A stretch of 49,052 nucleotides of DNA from Duganella phyllosphaerae (GCF_001758785.1 NZ_LROM01000098.1:1-49052); one strand, 5' to 3'; positions 34,611 to 42,785 are shown, counted from the stretch's first letter. Made by a program: numbers and translations. Notes: generated by a model not told the origin, from the letters alone.

Positions 34611-35529
34611 AGGCTTTGGCGATCATGCTCATTTTGAATTCATCGGTCACTGTCTTCTTGCGGTGAACTTGCCTCAACCCCGCCGTGTCCGTCCACGACA
34701 GCGCGTTGTTGGTCAAGTCGCCGAGGGCGAGCAGGCGCTGGGCAACCGAGTCTTCATCAAGTTTGAAAACTCGGCCGGGAGAGCCCTCGCCATAGGCAAT
34801 CGCTTCGAATGCGAGCGAGCTCAGCCCCTTGGCAGAGTTGTCCCAGAAATCAAGAAGGGCGAATGCGAAGATCCCATCGTCGAGCGTCGCTTTTGGACCT
34901 CTTCGAAACGCAAAATGGCTTTTGTGCTCCTCGCTGATCAAGCCAAGTTCGCCGAGCATTGGCTCCGCAAAATCTTCTGGCGTTCCCGCTCCGGAGCGAG
35001 GCGCGTAGCTTCGCAAGCACGTGTCGATGTCGCGCGACAGGGTGGAGGTGGACAACTTGCGCTTGGGGTCGAGCGTGCGGGCAAAGTCCGCGAGGGGAGC
35101 TTCAAGATCATCCCTTGTAAATGACGGAGCCGTCACATGGTTGAAGAGCCAATACCATGTGGTTGCCCGATTCCCCTTGCCTGCCAACCACCAATGCACA
35201 TACCATGCCGTCGATGGGTTTTCCGAGTAGGGGTCCAAACCGCCGTCGCGGAAAATTTCGTTCGCGATCGGGGAAATCGAATATTCGCTAGGCGAGGTGT
35301 CGCGGAGAACATCGCACGCTAAAGCCCAATGCCGGATGGAGGCCACCATGTTTTTCCCAACGCCAAATTCCGCGATGGCGTTTTCCGCCGTGAAGGTGGA
35401 TTTTGGAACTGTTCCGGCCTGCACCGACTGATCAAAAGCCTTCTTCAACCACATCTGACGAAGTGGGAAGGTCTCGTGTCCGGAAAAGTGAGCTGTGTAT
35501 CCTTCTGGCAATATTTTAGCATTCATCAC
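34603..35529 (-). CDS. sspB: SspB-like DUF4007 protein (site-specific nickase of PT system)
   Basis: The 308-residue protein begins GYTAHFSGHETFPLRQMWLKKAFD (about residues 10-33) and has ENAIAEFGVGKNMVASIRHWALACDVL (about 49-75), the hallmark of DUF4007 proteins. SspB of the SspABCD system is a DUF4007 protein reported to nick DNA at the site to be sulfur-modified. A strong AGGAGG precedes the gene: 9 bp from a GTG at 35529 and 12 bp from the ATG at 35526, so GTG is the likely start. It opens the sspB-C-D operon, whose upstream region carries a LexA-like box and an IS1595-family insertion. Confidence 0.82.
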   Translation of the reverse strand: MMNAKILPEGYTAHFSGHETFPLRQMWLKKAFDQSVQAGTVPKSTFTAENAIAEFGVGKNMVASIRHWALACDVLRDTSPSEYSISPIANEIFRDGGLDPYSENPSTAWYVHWWLAGKGNRATTWYWLFNHVTAPSFTRDDLEAPLADFARTLDPKRKLSTSTLSRDIDTCLRSYAPRSGAGTPEDFAEPMLGELGLISEEHKSHFAFRRGPKATLDDGIFAFALLDFWDNSAKGLSSLAFEAIAYGEGSPGRVFKLDEDSVAQRLLALGDLTNNALSWTDTAGLRQVHRKKTVTDEFKMSMIAKAYD

Positions 35530-35665
35530 GACATTTTACCTCCTACTGGAGGATCTCACCAGTGGCCAAAGCTCTGAACAAAGCGAGGTTCGTTGTTCAA
35601 GGCGCAATGATTTACCGCGAGACATCCCAATGTTGCGTGCAACTTGGCCCATTCCATAGATTTTA

Positions 35666-35685
35666 TACTGTATGTAAAAACAGGG
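35666..35685. promoter_or_regulatory. LexA (SOS) box-like operator
   Basis: TACTGTATGTAAAAACAG has the CTGT-N8-ACAG core (35668-35671 and 35680-35683) of proteobacterial LexA boxes. On the minus strand it is followed directly by TATAAA, a possible -10, about 130 bp upstream of sspB; on the plus strand TATACT overlaps its left end. The IS1595-family element has inserted at its right edge. Which gene it controls, if any, is open. Confidence 0.55.
35670..35682 (+). repeat. target duplication of the IS1595-family element, left copy
   Basis: GTATGTAAAAACA immediately left of the IS; the second copy is at 36772-36784. Thirteen bp is longer than the 8 bp I associate with this family. The duplicated bases lie inside the LexA-like box. 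Confidence 0.8.
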
Positions 35686-36771
35686 GTATCCACTTAGCTC
35701 CAATAATGATAATATCACTGTATGGATATCCATATATTAGCCCCGAAAGCGGGCGCTGACTACCCCACCCATTGGAATGAATTTCTGGTCTGGTTTGCCA
35801 CCGACGAGGCCTGTCTGGCGTACCTGGAAAAATTGCGCTGGCCAGCCGGATTCGTTTGTCCCGCGTGCGACTGCGCCGATCACCCGTATCGCTCCAGTCG
35901 TGGCCGCATGGTATGCCGCCACTGCGGTCATCAATGTACCGTCACCGCCGGAACGATCTTCGAAAAAACACGCACGCCGCTGCGCGTGTGGCTTGCTGCG
36001 GCATGGTATGCGACGAGCCAGAAACAAGGCGTCAATGCCCTTGGATTGCAGCGTGTGCTTGGCTTGGGTAGCTACCAGACTGCCTGGACGATGCTGCATC
36101 GTTTCCGTGCCGCGATGGTGCGCCCGGGGCGCGAAAGCCTTCATGGAAAAGTCGAAGTCGACGAAACCTACTTGGGCATCAGTGACCGTCAAAAGCCGAT
36201 CATCGCCAAGGGGGGCAAGAACAATACCGCTAAGACGCTCATCGTTATTGCGGTGGAAATGCTGGAACCGAAAGGCTTCGGGAGAATTCGTTTGCAACGC
36301 ATTCCGGATGACACCGCCGGCAGTGTGCTGCCGTTCGTGCAGCAAGGCATAAAGCCGGGCTCCACCGTGCATACGGATGGCTCGGCAGCCTACCGTGCAC
36401 TGACCGAGCTCGGTTACCTCCATCAACGCACCGTGATGCTCGAGTCGGACGTTGCCGCCCACGTTTCCATGCCCGGCGTGCACCGAGTCGCTGCGCTGCT
36501 TAAGCGCTGGATTTTGGGTACTCACCATGGGGCTATCCAGCCTGCCCATGTGGACGCTTATCTGGATGAATTCGTGTTCAGATTCAATCGTCGCAGTTCA
36601 AGTTCACGCGGCATGCTGTTTTATCGGTTGCTCCAGCAAGCCGTCGTGACGGGGCCCGTTACCTACGACGACGTCGTTCAAAAAAGCGCGCTTGGGCAAG
36701 AAATTTGAAGTAATATCAGTGCTGGATGTAAGTACAGTAGTTTGATATTTGTGGAGCTAAGTGGATATCCC
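35683..36771 (+). mobile_element. IS1595-family insertion sequence, complete
   Basis: The element is 1,089 bp. The terminal inverted repeats GGGGTATCCACTTAGCTCCA (left) and GGGATATCCACTTAGCTCCA (right, read inward) match at 19 of 20 positions. It carries one intact transposase gene. The flanks carry a 13-bp direct repeat. The match of the repeats and the intact gene suggest a recent insertion. Confidence 0.88.
35722..36708 (+). CDS. IS1595-family transposase
   Basis: The 328-residue protein has an N-terminal zinc ribbon (FVCPACDC ... RMVCRHCGHQCT, about residues 44-72), typical of the family. The catalytic domain contains KVEVDETYLGI (first Asp, about 143-153), TVHTDGSAAYRAL (second Asp, about 214-226) and HRVAALLKRWILGTHHGAIQPAHVDAYLDEFVFRFNRR. 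The frame is uninterrupted and the protein fits the IS ends, so the element may be active. It reads away from sspB, separating that operon from the Abi and Zorya genes. Confidence 0.92.
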   Translation: MDIHILAPKAGADYPTHWNEFLVWFATDEACLAYLEKLRWPAGFVCPACDCADHPYRSSRGRMVCRHCGHQCTVTAGTIFEKTRTPLRVWLAAAWYATSQKQGVNALGLQRVLGLGSYQTAWTMLHRFRAAMVRPGRESLHGKVEVDETYLGISDRQKPIIAKGGKNNTAKTLIVIAVEMLEPKGFGRIRLQRIPDDTAGSVLPFVQQGIKPGSTVHTDGSAAYRALTELGYLHQRTVMLESDVAAHVSMPGVHRVAALLKRWILGTHHGAIQPAHVDAYLDEFVFRFNRRSSSSRGMLFYRLLQQAVVTGPVTYDDVVQKSALGQEI

Positions 36772-36784
36772 GTATGTAAAAACA
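36772..36784 (+). repeat. target duplication of the IS1595-family element, right copy
   Basis: GTATGTAAAAACA follows the right IS end directly and is identical to 35670-35682. Confidence 0.8.
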
Positions 36785-36807
36785 GGTGGGGCCTGAAAAG
36801 TCGCTGT

Positions 36808-36862
36808 TGTTGGCGCCGATCCGATACTGACCCGCTGGGTCAGTATCGGATCGGCGCCAACA
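36808..36862. repeat. perfect 26-bp palindrome with 3-nt loop
   Basis: Left arm 36808-36833, loop GCT, right arm 36837-36862, all 26 pairs matching (core GATCCGATACTGACCC and its complement). There is no T-run, so it is not a standard intrinsic terminator. It lies in a gene-free stretch between the IS and the Abi pseudogene. It could be two fused inverted ends of a lost mobile element or an extruding hairpin. Confidence 0.85.
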
Positions 36863-36909
36863 TTCCAGGATTTCCATGAGTCGTGCTTTGTGCATATAAC
36901 ATATCAGGC

Positions 36910-37050
36910 CATGTGCGTTGCGGTTGGGGTCTATGCTGCTTGCAGATCGCGACAACCGCATGTTCAGACCGACAGACATCGCCATTGCCAAAACTCCCAG
37001 TGACCTCGATGTCACCTTTCCTGCCAGGCATGCGCCATGCAGCTATCTCC
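36910..37050 (-). repeat. diverged long repeat, copy A (partner at 48609-48750)
   Basis: About 140 bp aligned by eye with 48609-48750 at roughly three quarters identity, including a perfect GCAGATCGCGACAAC block. Both copies are in the same orientation. On the minus strand a short reading frame is partly preserved in both (MTSRSLGVLAMAMSVGLNM here, MASRSPCVLTMALSAGLSM in copy B), with a one-base indel after it, so it may descend from a small gene. Confidence 0.7.
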
Positions 37051-37112
37051 ACCTGCCAACTAGTTGATGGTGGCCGACTGCTAGCGCTAGATGGCGCGAG
37101 CGACCCTGCGGG

Positions 37113-38170
37113 TCAGCGCCTGTCCAGCATCGCCAGCATGTATGCTGACACTGTCCCGACAACCTCAACACTGGCCTTGGCCTCGTGCGCCGATAGGTTG
37201 GTGGGAGCAGGGCGGCCGTGACCCGTCCCCTCCTTGTTCCGGAGTCTATTCATGGCGCAGGCGGATTGGAACAGCGCGCACTCGAGCCCGCGTATCGGAC
37301 CTTCGCCAGGCTGCGCCGGCAATTCCGGGACAGCCATGCCCAACGTCATGAACGCCATGCCCAGCAGCATTTGAAAATTTGCGCCTGTCGCTGGGTAGTT
37401 GCCATTGATGGTTTGGAGCACATTGGCGGCGGTGGCCGCCATCAGATCCTTTCCCGTGCCCGCGACGAGCGCGGCGTCTTAGGCTCCGCGTTGCGCGCGC
37501 GCCGCATACGCTCTCAGTGCCGCCGTCATCTCCGCACCTTGCAGCGCGCCCAACACCTTGGGTCCGACGGTGCCGTCGGCCGACAAGGCGAATCCCTCGA
37601 CGTCGAACGCGGCGGCTAGGTTCTCAATCGCTTCCCTACCGACATAAGCACATTGGCGGCGGTGGCCGCCATCAGATCCTTTCCCCTGCCCGCGACGAGC
37701 GCGGCGTCTTAGGCTCCGCGTTGCGCGCGCGCCGCATACGCTCTCAGTGCCGCCGTCATCTCCGCACCTTGCAGCGCGCCCAACACCTTGGGTCCGACGG
37801 TGCCGTCGGCCGACAAGGCGAATCCCTCGACGTCGAACGCGGCGGCTAGGTTCTCAATCGCTTCCCTACCGACATAGTTGGAGGAAGTCTCCCGGAAGCC
37901 CCCACAGGAGCGCACTTTAGAAATCAAAGCCTTGATCAGCTTCGATCCGGCGGCCTCGTTGTCGGACAGTGCCTGGCTCAGGATCGTCCGGACGCGCTTG
38001 GCCTTGCCCACGGCGCCTTGCTTGGCTGGGTCCGAGTGCGACAATCCGGCGCGGCCGACATAGAAATCGATTTCCGAATGGGTGGGTTCGCGATGTCCTG
38101 TCGGGGACTTGGAATCGTTGATCAATTTCGCTACCGCCGCGATGATCGCGTCATTGATGGGCAAAGGCAT
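37113..38170 (-). pseudogene. broken abortive-infection (Abi_C family) gene
   Basis: The N-terminal part (37709-38170, MPLPINDAIIAAVAKLINDS...) and the C-terminal part (37113-37442, with SACAMNRLRNKEGTGHGRP, the NKxGTGHGR signature of the Abi_C domain) belong to one protein of about 276 residues. Two lesions break it. An in-frame TAA occurs after AQRGA (37709-37711, and again at 37479-37481), after which the frame continues DAALVAGTGKDLMAATA. A 230-bp tandem duplication adds a frame shift. Both copies carry the TAA, so the nonsense change predates the duplication. The protein would have been a single-gene phage-exclusion factor. It is divergent from zorA. Confidence 0.8.
37417..37876 (-). repeat. 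tandem duplication of 230 bp inside the Abi pseudogene
   Basis: Units 37417-37646 and 37647-37876 are adjacent and differ by one base that I can see (CCCGTG versus CCCCTG). The near identity indicates a recent event. The unit covers the middle of the Abi gene, including its premature stop. Confidence 0.9.
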
Positions 38171-38415
38171 TGTCTTTCTTGGGTCTCGCCAAGCTCCTTG
38201 TGAAAGATCAATATATATTTATAAATTATATTAGTTTATAGTGGTGTAAAAATGCAACTACTGTTGAACGCCGTCATGTAGCTATCAAAAAGGAATCGAT
38301 AATGATCGATTCCGATGATCGCGTTCGGTTGTCTCGATGCGGAAGACGCTCGTTTTGACGAGCGCTTCGCAGATGGGCGACCGGCAGAACCAAAACGCTT
38401 TAGGGAAAATTAAAT
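38171..38415. promoter_or_regulatory. divergent promoter region and zorA leader
   Basis: An AT-rich block (about 38205-38255) separates the Abi pseudogene from zorA. On the minus strand TATAAT (38230-38225) could serve the Abi gene. The zorA leader contains two inverted repeats: GGAATCGAT/ATCGATTCC at 38292-38313, and an 11-bp bulged stem at 38342-38368 (core CGCTCGT/ACGAGCG). AGGGA nine bases before ATG 38416 is the zorA ribosome site. Confidence 0.5.
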
Positions 38416-40422
38416 ATGGGAGACATCGATCTCGCGCATCTGGTCATGGAATATTGGCACATGGGTCTGGTGGCCATCGTCTTGGCCTTTCTCGCGGGCG
38501 ACTTCATCATTCGCTTCGTTGGCCAGTCCAGGAGGCTGTCGGCCGAATTGATTCAATCGTTGGCTGCTCTTAGAACCATCCGCTCGCAGGTGGGGAGCGG
38601 GGAAGTCACCGAACTCGACGACATCGCCACCAAGGCCATGTCCGGGCCGGCCCTAAACCACCTTTGGCGGGAATACGTCAAGACGCTCCATCCGCAGAGA
38701 GTGGCCGACGGCGAAGGTCAGATGCCCATCGCGCGCTGGCGGTCCACGGCCTTGGCCGAAAGCTTCTTCACTGAACAGGCTATCGTCGATAGCCGGCTGA
38801 AGACGGAGTTCTACAAGCACCTGCCAGGCGTGCTGACTGGCCTTGGCATCATTGGCACGTTCTTGGGCCTGATCAAGGGACTGGTGAGTTTCGACGTCTC
38901 CCTAGATCCTGGCAAGGCACAGGAGCAGCTTCGTAACCTGGTGAATTCGGTAGGTCACGCATTCTTCGTCTCCGCTTCGGCCATTTTCTTAGCCATGGTC
39001 TTTACCTGGATTGAGAAATCCCATGTGACCGCCCGTTGCCGACAGGTCGAGGAGCTCAGGGAGCTGATCGACAGCTTCTTCACTGGCGGAGCCGGCGAAG
39101 AGTATCTGGAAAGGCTGGCGATTTCGTCGGAAAACGCCGCGACACAGTCGAGCCAAATCAAGGACGCGTTGGTCGCCGACCTCAAGGAGATTCTCACAAC
39201 GCTGGCGCACCAGCAGATGGAGGCCCAAGCGCAGAACGTTGGCCAGATGTCCGCGAATGTCGGCAAGGCGATCGCGGACAGCCTCAGCGGGCCGATGGAG
39301 GCGATTTCCCAAGCCGTCCAAGGGGTTGGGGCCAACCAAGGCGATGCCGTCAACAAGATGCTCACGGACGTTCTAGCGAGCTTTGCCTCGCAGATGCGCG
39401 ACATGTTTGGCGGGCAAATGGCAGACATGTCTAAGCTCATTGTCTCGGCGAGCGAGTCCATGCAAGCCACGGCGATCCAATTCCAACAGCTCGCGACTAA
39501 CATGGACTCCGCAGGGACCAACACAGTCGATGCTATGGGCGAAAGGCTGGGCAAGGCGTTAGAGGCCATGGACACGCGCCAAGCGGCGATGAATGATCAA
39601 ATGGGGGCATTCGTCGATCAGATCCGCGCGATGGTGTCCGAATCGCAAACCGAGTCCTCGCAAAAACTGAAGGACACGTTGACCGCCGTGGGCGACCAGG
39701 TGGCGGGTGTCGTCGAGCAGCTCAGGCGCCAAGCGGAGCAGGCCGCCGAGTCGCAGGGCGAGCGGAACATGCGCTTCGAGCAGACCACTGGCCAAGCCAT
39801 CGGCTCGTTGTCCGCCCAAGTCGAGCAATTGCTGGCCCAGTCCATGGAGACCAATAAATCTCTGCAAAACACGGTGGCGAGCCTCGCTCAGGCCAGCGAC
39901 AAAGCGATTTCCGGGATGAATTCAGGCGCGCAAACGCTTCAAATCGCCGCCAACGATTTCGCCAAAGCCGGGCAGGGTGTGACGGAGACCATGCAGGCAT
40001 CGGCCACGGCCACCGAAGCCATCAAGGCCGCATCGACGCAGCTCACGATGTCGAATGACGCCTCCCGCGCTATCTTTGCCGACTATGGCAAGACGCGCGA
40101 CACCTTCGCTGTGATGGTCGCCGACTTGAAGGCAACCGTTGAGAATGCCAAGCGCGACGCCTCCATGACCTCGGAACTCATCGCGCGGATGGAAGCGGCC
40201 ACGCAGCAGCTCGCCATCGCTCAAAAACAGTCGGAGGAATATCTCCAAGGCGTCAGCGACGTCTTGGTGTCGGCCCACGAATCGTTCCGAGACAATGTCG
40301 AGCGCACCCTTCGCGAAGGCAATCGCCAATTCCAAAGCGAGTTGTCGAGCTCGGTCAACCTGCTTTCGGGGGCGATCAAGAACTTGGGCGACGTCGTCGA
40401 CGACATCCCGGCGCGGAGGTGA
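38416..40422 (+). CDS. zorA: ZorA, MotA/ExbB-like subunit with long cytoplasmic tail (type I Zorya)
   Basis: The 668-residue protein has a membrane segment at about residues 15-34 and the paired MotA/TolQ-like segments at about 136-156 (LPGVLTGLGIIGTFLGLIKGL) and 183-200 (AFFVSASAIFLAMVFTW). The ~440-residue remainder is a long helical, Gln/Ala-rich tail with many MSA-like heptads, matching the intracellular tail of ZorA that is thought to relay signal from the ion-driven motor to ZorC and ZorD. It is the first gene of the four-gene operon; zorB begins 6 bp after its stop. Confidence 0.9.
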   Translation: MGDIDLAHLVMEYWHMGLVAIVLAFLAGDFIIRFVGQSRRLSAELIQSLAALRTIRSQVGSGEVTELDDIATKAMSGPALNHLWREYVKTLHPQRVADGEGQMPIARWRSTALAESFFTEQAIVDSRLKTEFYKHLPGVLTGLGIIGTFLGLIKGLVSFDVSLDPGKAQEQLRNLVNSVGHAFFVSASAIFLAMVFTWIEKSHVTARCRQVEELRELIDSFFTGGAGEEYLERLAISSENAATQSSQIKDALVADLKEILTTLAHQQMEAQAQNVGQMSANVGKAIADSLSGPMEAISQAVQGVGANQGDAVNKMLTDVLASFASQMRDMFGGQMADMSKLIVSASESMQATAIQFQQLATNMDSAGTNTVDAMGERLGKALEAMDTRQAAMNDQMGAFVDQIRAMVSESQTESSQKLKDTLTAVGDQVAGVVEQLRRQAEQAAESQGERNMRFEQTTGQAIGSLSAQVEQLLAQSMETNKSLQNTVASLAQASDKAISGMNSGAQTLQIAANDFAKAGQGVTETMQASATATEAIKAASTQLTMSNDASRAIFADYGKTRDTFAVMVADLKATVENAKRDASMTSELIARMEAATQQLAIAQKQSEEYLQGVSDVLVSAHESFRDNVERTLREGNRQFQSELSSSVNLLSGAIKNLGDVVDDIPARR

Positions 40423-40428
40423 TGAGGC

Positions 40429-41148
40429 ATGCTTGGAATCAAAGTCCCCAAGCGGCGTGGTGCACGCGAGGATGGCGAGAAGCCATTCTGGATATCCTTT
40501 TCCGATCTGATGACCGCATTGATGGTGCTGTTCCTGGTCGCGATGGCCGTCGCGCTGATGGCGGTGACGCAGGGCCTCGCGGAGATCAAGAAGAGCACCG
40601 AGGAGCGCGAAAAGACCATCGAGAGCTGCGTCGCCGACCTCGACGCATTGACTCGGCTCGCCGAGTTCAAGGGAGTCTCGGTGCGCGGTCACTCCATCGA
40701 CTTCGGCAAGTTGGTACAGTTCCAAGATCGAGAGCACAAATTCGAGAAGCCCGGCGACGAGCATTTTGTTCGCAAGTTCGTGCCAAGGGTACTGGACGTG
40801 GCGCGATCAGCCAAGTGCGAGAAATGGCTCAAGCGGGTCGTGGTAGAGGGTTTCGCCAGCAAGACAGGGGATTACCTCTTCAACCTGAATCTGAGCTATC
40901 AGCGTTCGCAGCGCGTGCTTTGCGCGCTGCTCAGCACGCAGGCGGCGGATACCCTCTCGACTGCCGATCGATCGCTGATCCAAACCCTGTTCTTGGCAGG
41001 GGGCTCCTCATTTAACACGGCGTCAGGCGACGCGGCGCAGATGCGGCGCGTGGAGATCAAGCTTGAATTCCGAGACCTGGGCTCGGCCAAGGAGGCGCCG
41101 CCTGACATTCCTCTTGATCCGGGTCTTCGATGCCCCAACGACCGATGA
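40429..41148 (+). CDS. zorB: ZorB, MotB-like stator with OmpA domain
   Basis: The 239-residue protein has one membrane helix (about residues 25-47) that begins FWISFSDLMTALMVLFLV. Asp26 is at the position of the proton/sodium-carrying Asp of MotB. The C-terminal part is OmpA/peptidoglycan-binding-like (VVVEGFASKTGDYLFNLNLSYQRSQRVLCALL ... RRVEIKLEF). With ZorA it would form the membrane motor that senses phage-induced envelope change. A strong GGAGG lies nine bases before ATG 40429. Its stop overlaps the likely zorC ATG (41145). Confidence 0.9.
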   Translation: MLGIKVPKRRGAREDGEKPFWISFSDLMTALMVLFLVAMAVALMAVTQGLAEIKKSTEEREKTIESCVADLDALTRLAEFKGVSVRGHSIDFGKLVQFQDREHKFEKPGDEHFVRKFVPRVLDVARSAKCEKWLKRVVVEGFASKTGDYLFNLNLSYQRSQRVLCALLSTQAADTLSTADRSLIQTLFLAGGSSFNTASGDAAQMRRVEIKLEFRDLGSAKEAPPDIPLDPGLRCPNDR

Positions 41149-42779
41149 TTGGCGCGCTCGACATTCTGCAGTCCAGACTCGCGCAGTCGTTCGCGGACGC
41201 CCCGATAGGGCCGGAGGGGTGGTCCGCCGTGGACGAGATGGTCCGTGCGCGCCAGCGTGTCCACCACGACCATGGCGGCGCGGGCATCGTGGCCGATCAG
41301 CGTTCGATCCTCGCCTCGATCGCGGACTTCAAAAAAACGCGCGAAATTGCTGGTTTCCGTGATCTCAAATACGTGTGCCTTGGCATAGGCGCGTTGGACC
41401 CGAAAGGCTGGTCTGTGTTGGCGGACGAAGGGCTGCGTTCCACGGTGGCTCGATCGGCGGAGCAGCAGGCCGCCACGCACCGCCGCTTGCGCTGCTTCCA
41501 AGCCTTGCTGTCGTCCTATTTCTCGTTCCCAGTCAATGGCAAGAATGCCAACGCCGAATCGACGACGGGATGGCGTGTATTGCGAGGATGGTTGAGGGAG
41601 GAGCGCGACAGAATCGTGAAGCTCTTGGACTTTAGGCCGCCCTGGATCGAGGCGCTATCGCGCCATCCCGAGCTTTTGACCAATCAGCCATGCGACAAGT
41701 TTGGCGACGAGCTTTTGCGCGGGGATGCGACGGGCCTAAACGACGCGAGGGACGGCCTTGCCATACCCGAAACATCTTGGGTGGTGGAAGAAGCTGTGCT
41801 GGCTCAGATGAAGGCCGCAGGCCAGCTGATGGACGTCGAGTTCAAAAGCATCCTTCCCGATTTGCTCGGGATCGCGATGGGGCGCGCGGGCGTATCGATC
41901 AGCGAGTCCCTGGCGACTCGATGCGTGGCCCTCCTCGTGACACGATACGCACGCTGTCGCGATCGTCCCGAGCAGCCAGCGCTGAGGGACGCCGCCACCT
42001 CGACGATTGGCAACCCTTGGCTTCGGCGGACCAACTGGGATGCGTGGGTGCGGGTGGGCAATCAGCCGGACGACCAGGCGCGGGAGATGGTCTTTTTCTG
42101 GCTCAAAGAGCGCTTGGTCGCGGACTTCTTCGAGCTGCTCAGCGCGGATGGAATCAATGACAGGCGCCGCGTGGCCTACTGGCTACGCTTCGTCCCATTT
42201 GTGGAAGACATGTGGTTCGCGCTTGGCACGTCCGCATCCAGGGCCAAGGGCGGGAAATTCGGAGAGTTCCGCGAACGGGCCAAAGGGCGGCTCCTGAGTT
42301 TGGAGGGGACCACCGCCGACAACAACGCTTTTGTCATGAAGATTGGCGCCCACCTCGCGGTGGAGTTTGGCGCGAGCGGCAATGCGTTCTACTTGTTCCG
42401 CTGGGACGCGTTGAGCCCATCGGTTCTCGAATCACTCAACTCCGGCCGCGCCAGTGCAAGGATCCACATCGGAGACCTTAGAAGCGACGGGAGTTTAGAC
42501 AGATTGCTTCATCGCGATTCGCCAGTGGCATTGAAGAGCTGGGAGCAGAAATTTGATGACAAACTGACCAAGCTCATCGGCAAAAATCCTGAGGTTCGTC
42601 CCGCCTGCGTCCCAGAGCTCGAAGTCTTGATAGCAAATGGACGCGTCCAAGTGACCGATCTGCGAGTTGGGGGCGGCGCGCTTTGGGTCTATGAGCCTGA
42701 GCGCTCATCCCATCTCGCCAAGAAGCTGCAGGCATTGGACTTCACATACAGGGCTGGCCGCGGCTGGTTCAAGGAGTAA
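41145..42779 (+). CDS. zorC: ZorC, EH_Signature-type protein (type I Zorya)
   Basis: I take ATG 41145, which overlaps the zorB stop as ATGA; an upstream ATG at 41130 would add five residues. The 544-residue protein has no enzymatic motif I can see. RRVAYWLRFVPFVEDMWFALG and the C-terminal WEQKFDDKLTKLIG segments are the type of motif found in EH_Signature proteins, which define ZorC. It is basic in parts, consistent with the DNA binding reported for ZorC. Its place between zorB and zorD makes the assignment firm. Confidence 0.82.
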   Translation: MIGALDILQSRLAQSFADAPIGPEGWSAVDEMVRARQRVHHDHGGAGIVADQRSILASIADFKKTREIAGFRDLKYVCLGIGALDPKGWSVLADEGLRSTVARSAEQQAATHRRLRCFQALLSSYFSFPVNGKNANAESTTGWRVLRGWLREERDRIVKLLDFRPPWIEALSRHPELLTNQPCDKFGDELLRGDATGLNDARDGLAIPETSWVVEEAVLAQMKAAGQLMDVEFKSILPDLLGIAMGRAGVSISESLATRCVALLVTRYARCRDRPEQPALRDAATSTIGNPWLRRTNWDAWVRVGNQPDDQAREMVFFWLKERLVADFFELLSADGINDRRRVAYWLRFVPFVEDMWFALGTSASRAKGGKFGEFRERAKGRLLSLEGTTADNNAFVMKIGAHLAVEFGASGNAFYLFRWDALSPSVLESLNSGRASARIHIGDLRSDGSLDRLLHRDSPVALKSWEQKFDDKLTKLIGKNPEVRPACVPELEVLIANGRVQVTDLRVGGGALWVYEPERSSHLAKKLQALDFTYRAGRGWFKE

Positions 42780-42785
42780 AAAATC

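Noticed and set aside
30437..35529. Interpretation of the DUF4007/ATPase/PAPS-reductase set as BREX type 4
   Set aside because: No PglZ, BrxL or methyltransferase-like gene is present, and DUF4007 in first position matches SspB. SspBCD explains all three genes.
35536..35652. Minus-strand frame MGQVARNIGMSRGKSL... upstream of sspB, resembling the HTH of HigA-type antidotes
   Set aside because: Only about a dozen residues look right, the rest is random and the frame ends before sspB. At best it is a relic, so it is not listed as a gene.
37419..37849. Two near-identical plus-strand frames that look like a repeated protein
   Set aside because: They are antisense products of the 230-bp tandem duplication in the Abi pseudogene.
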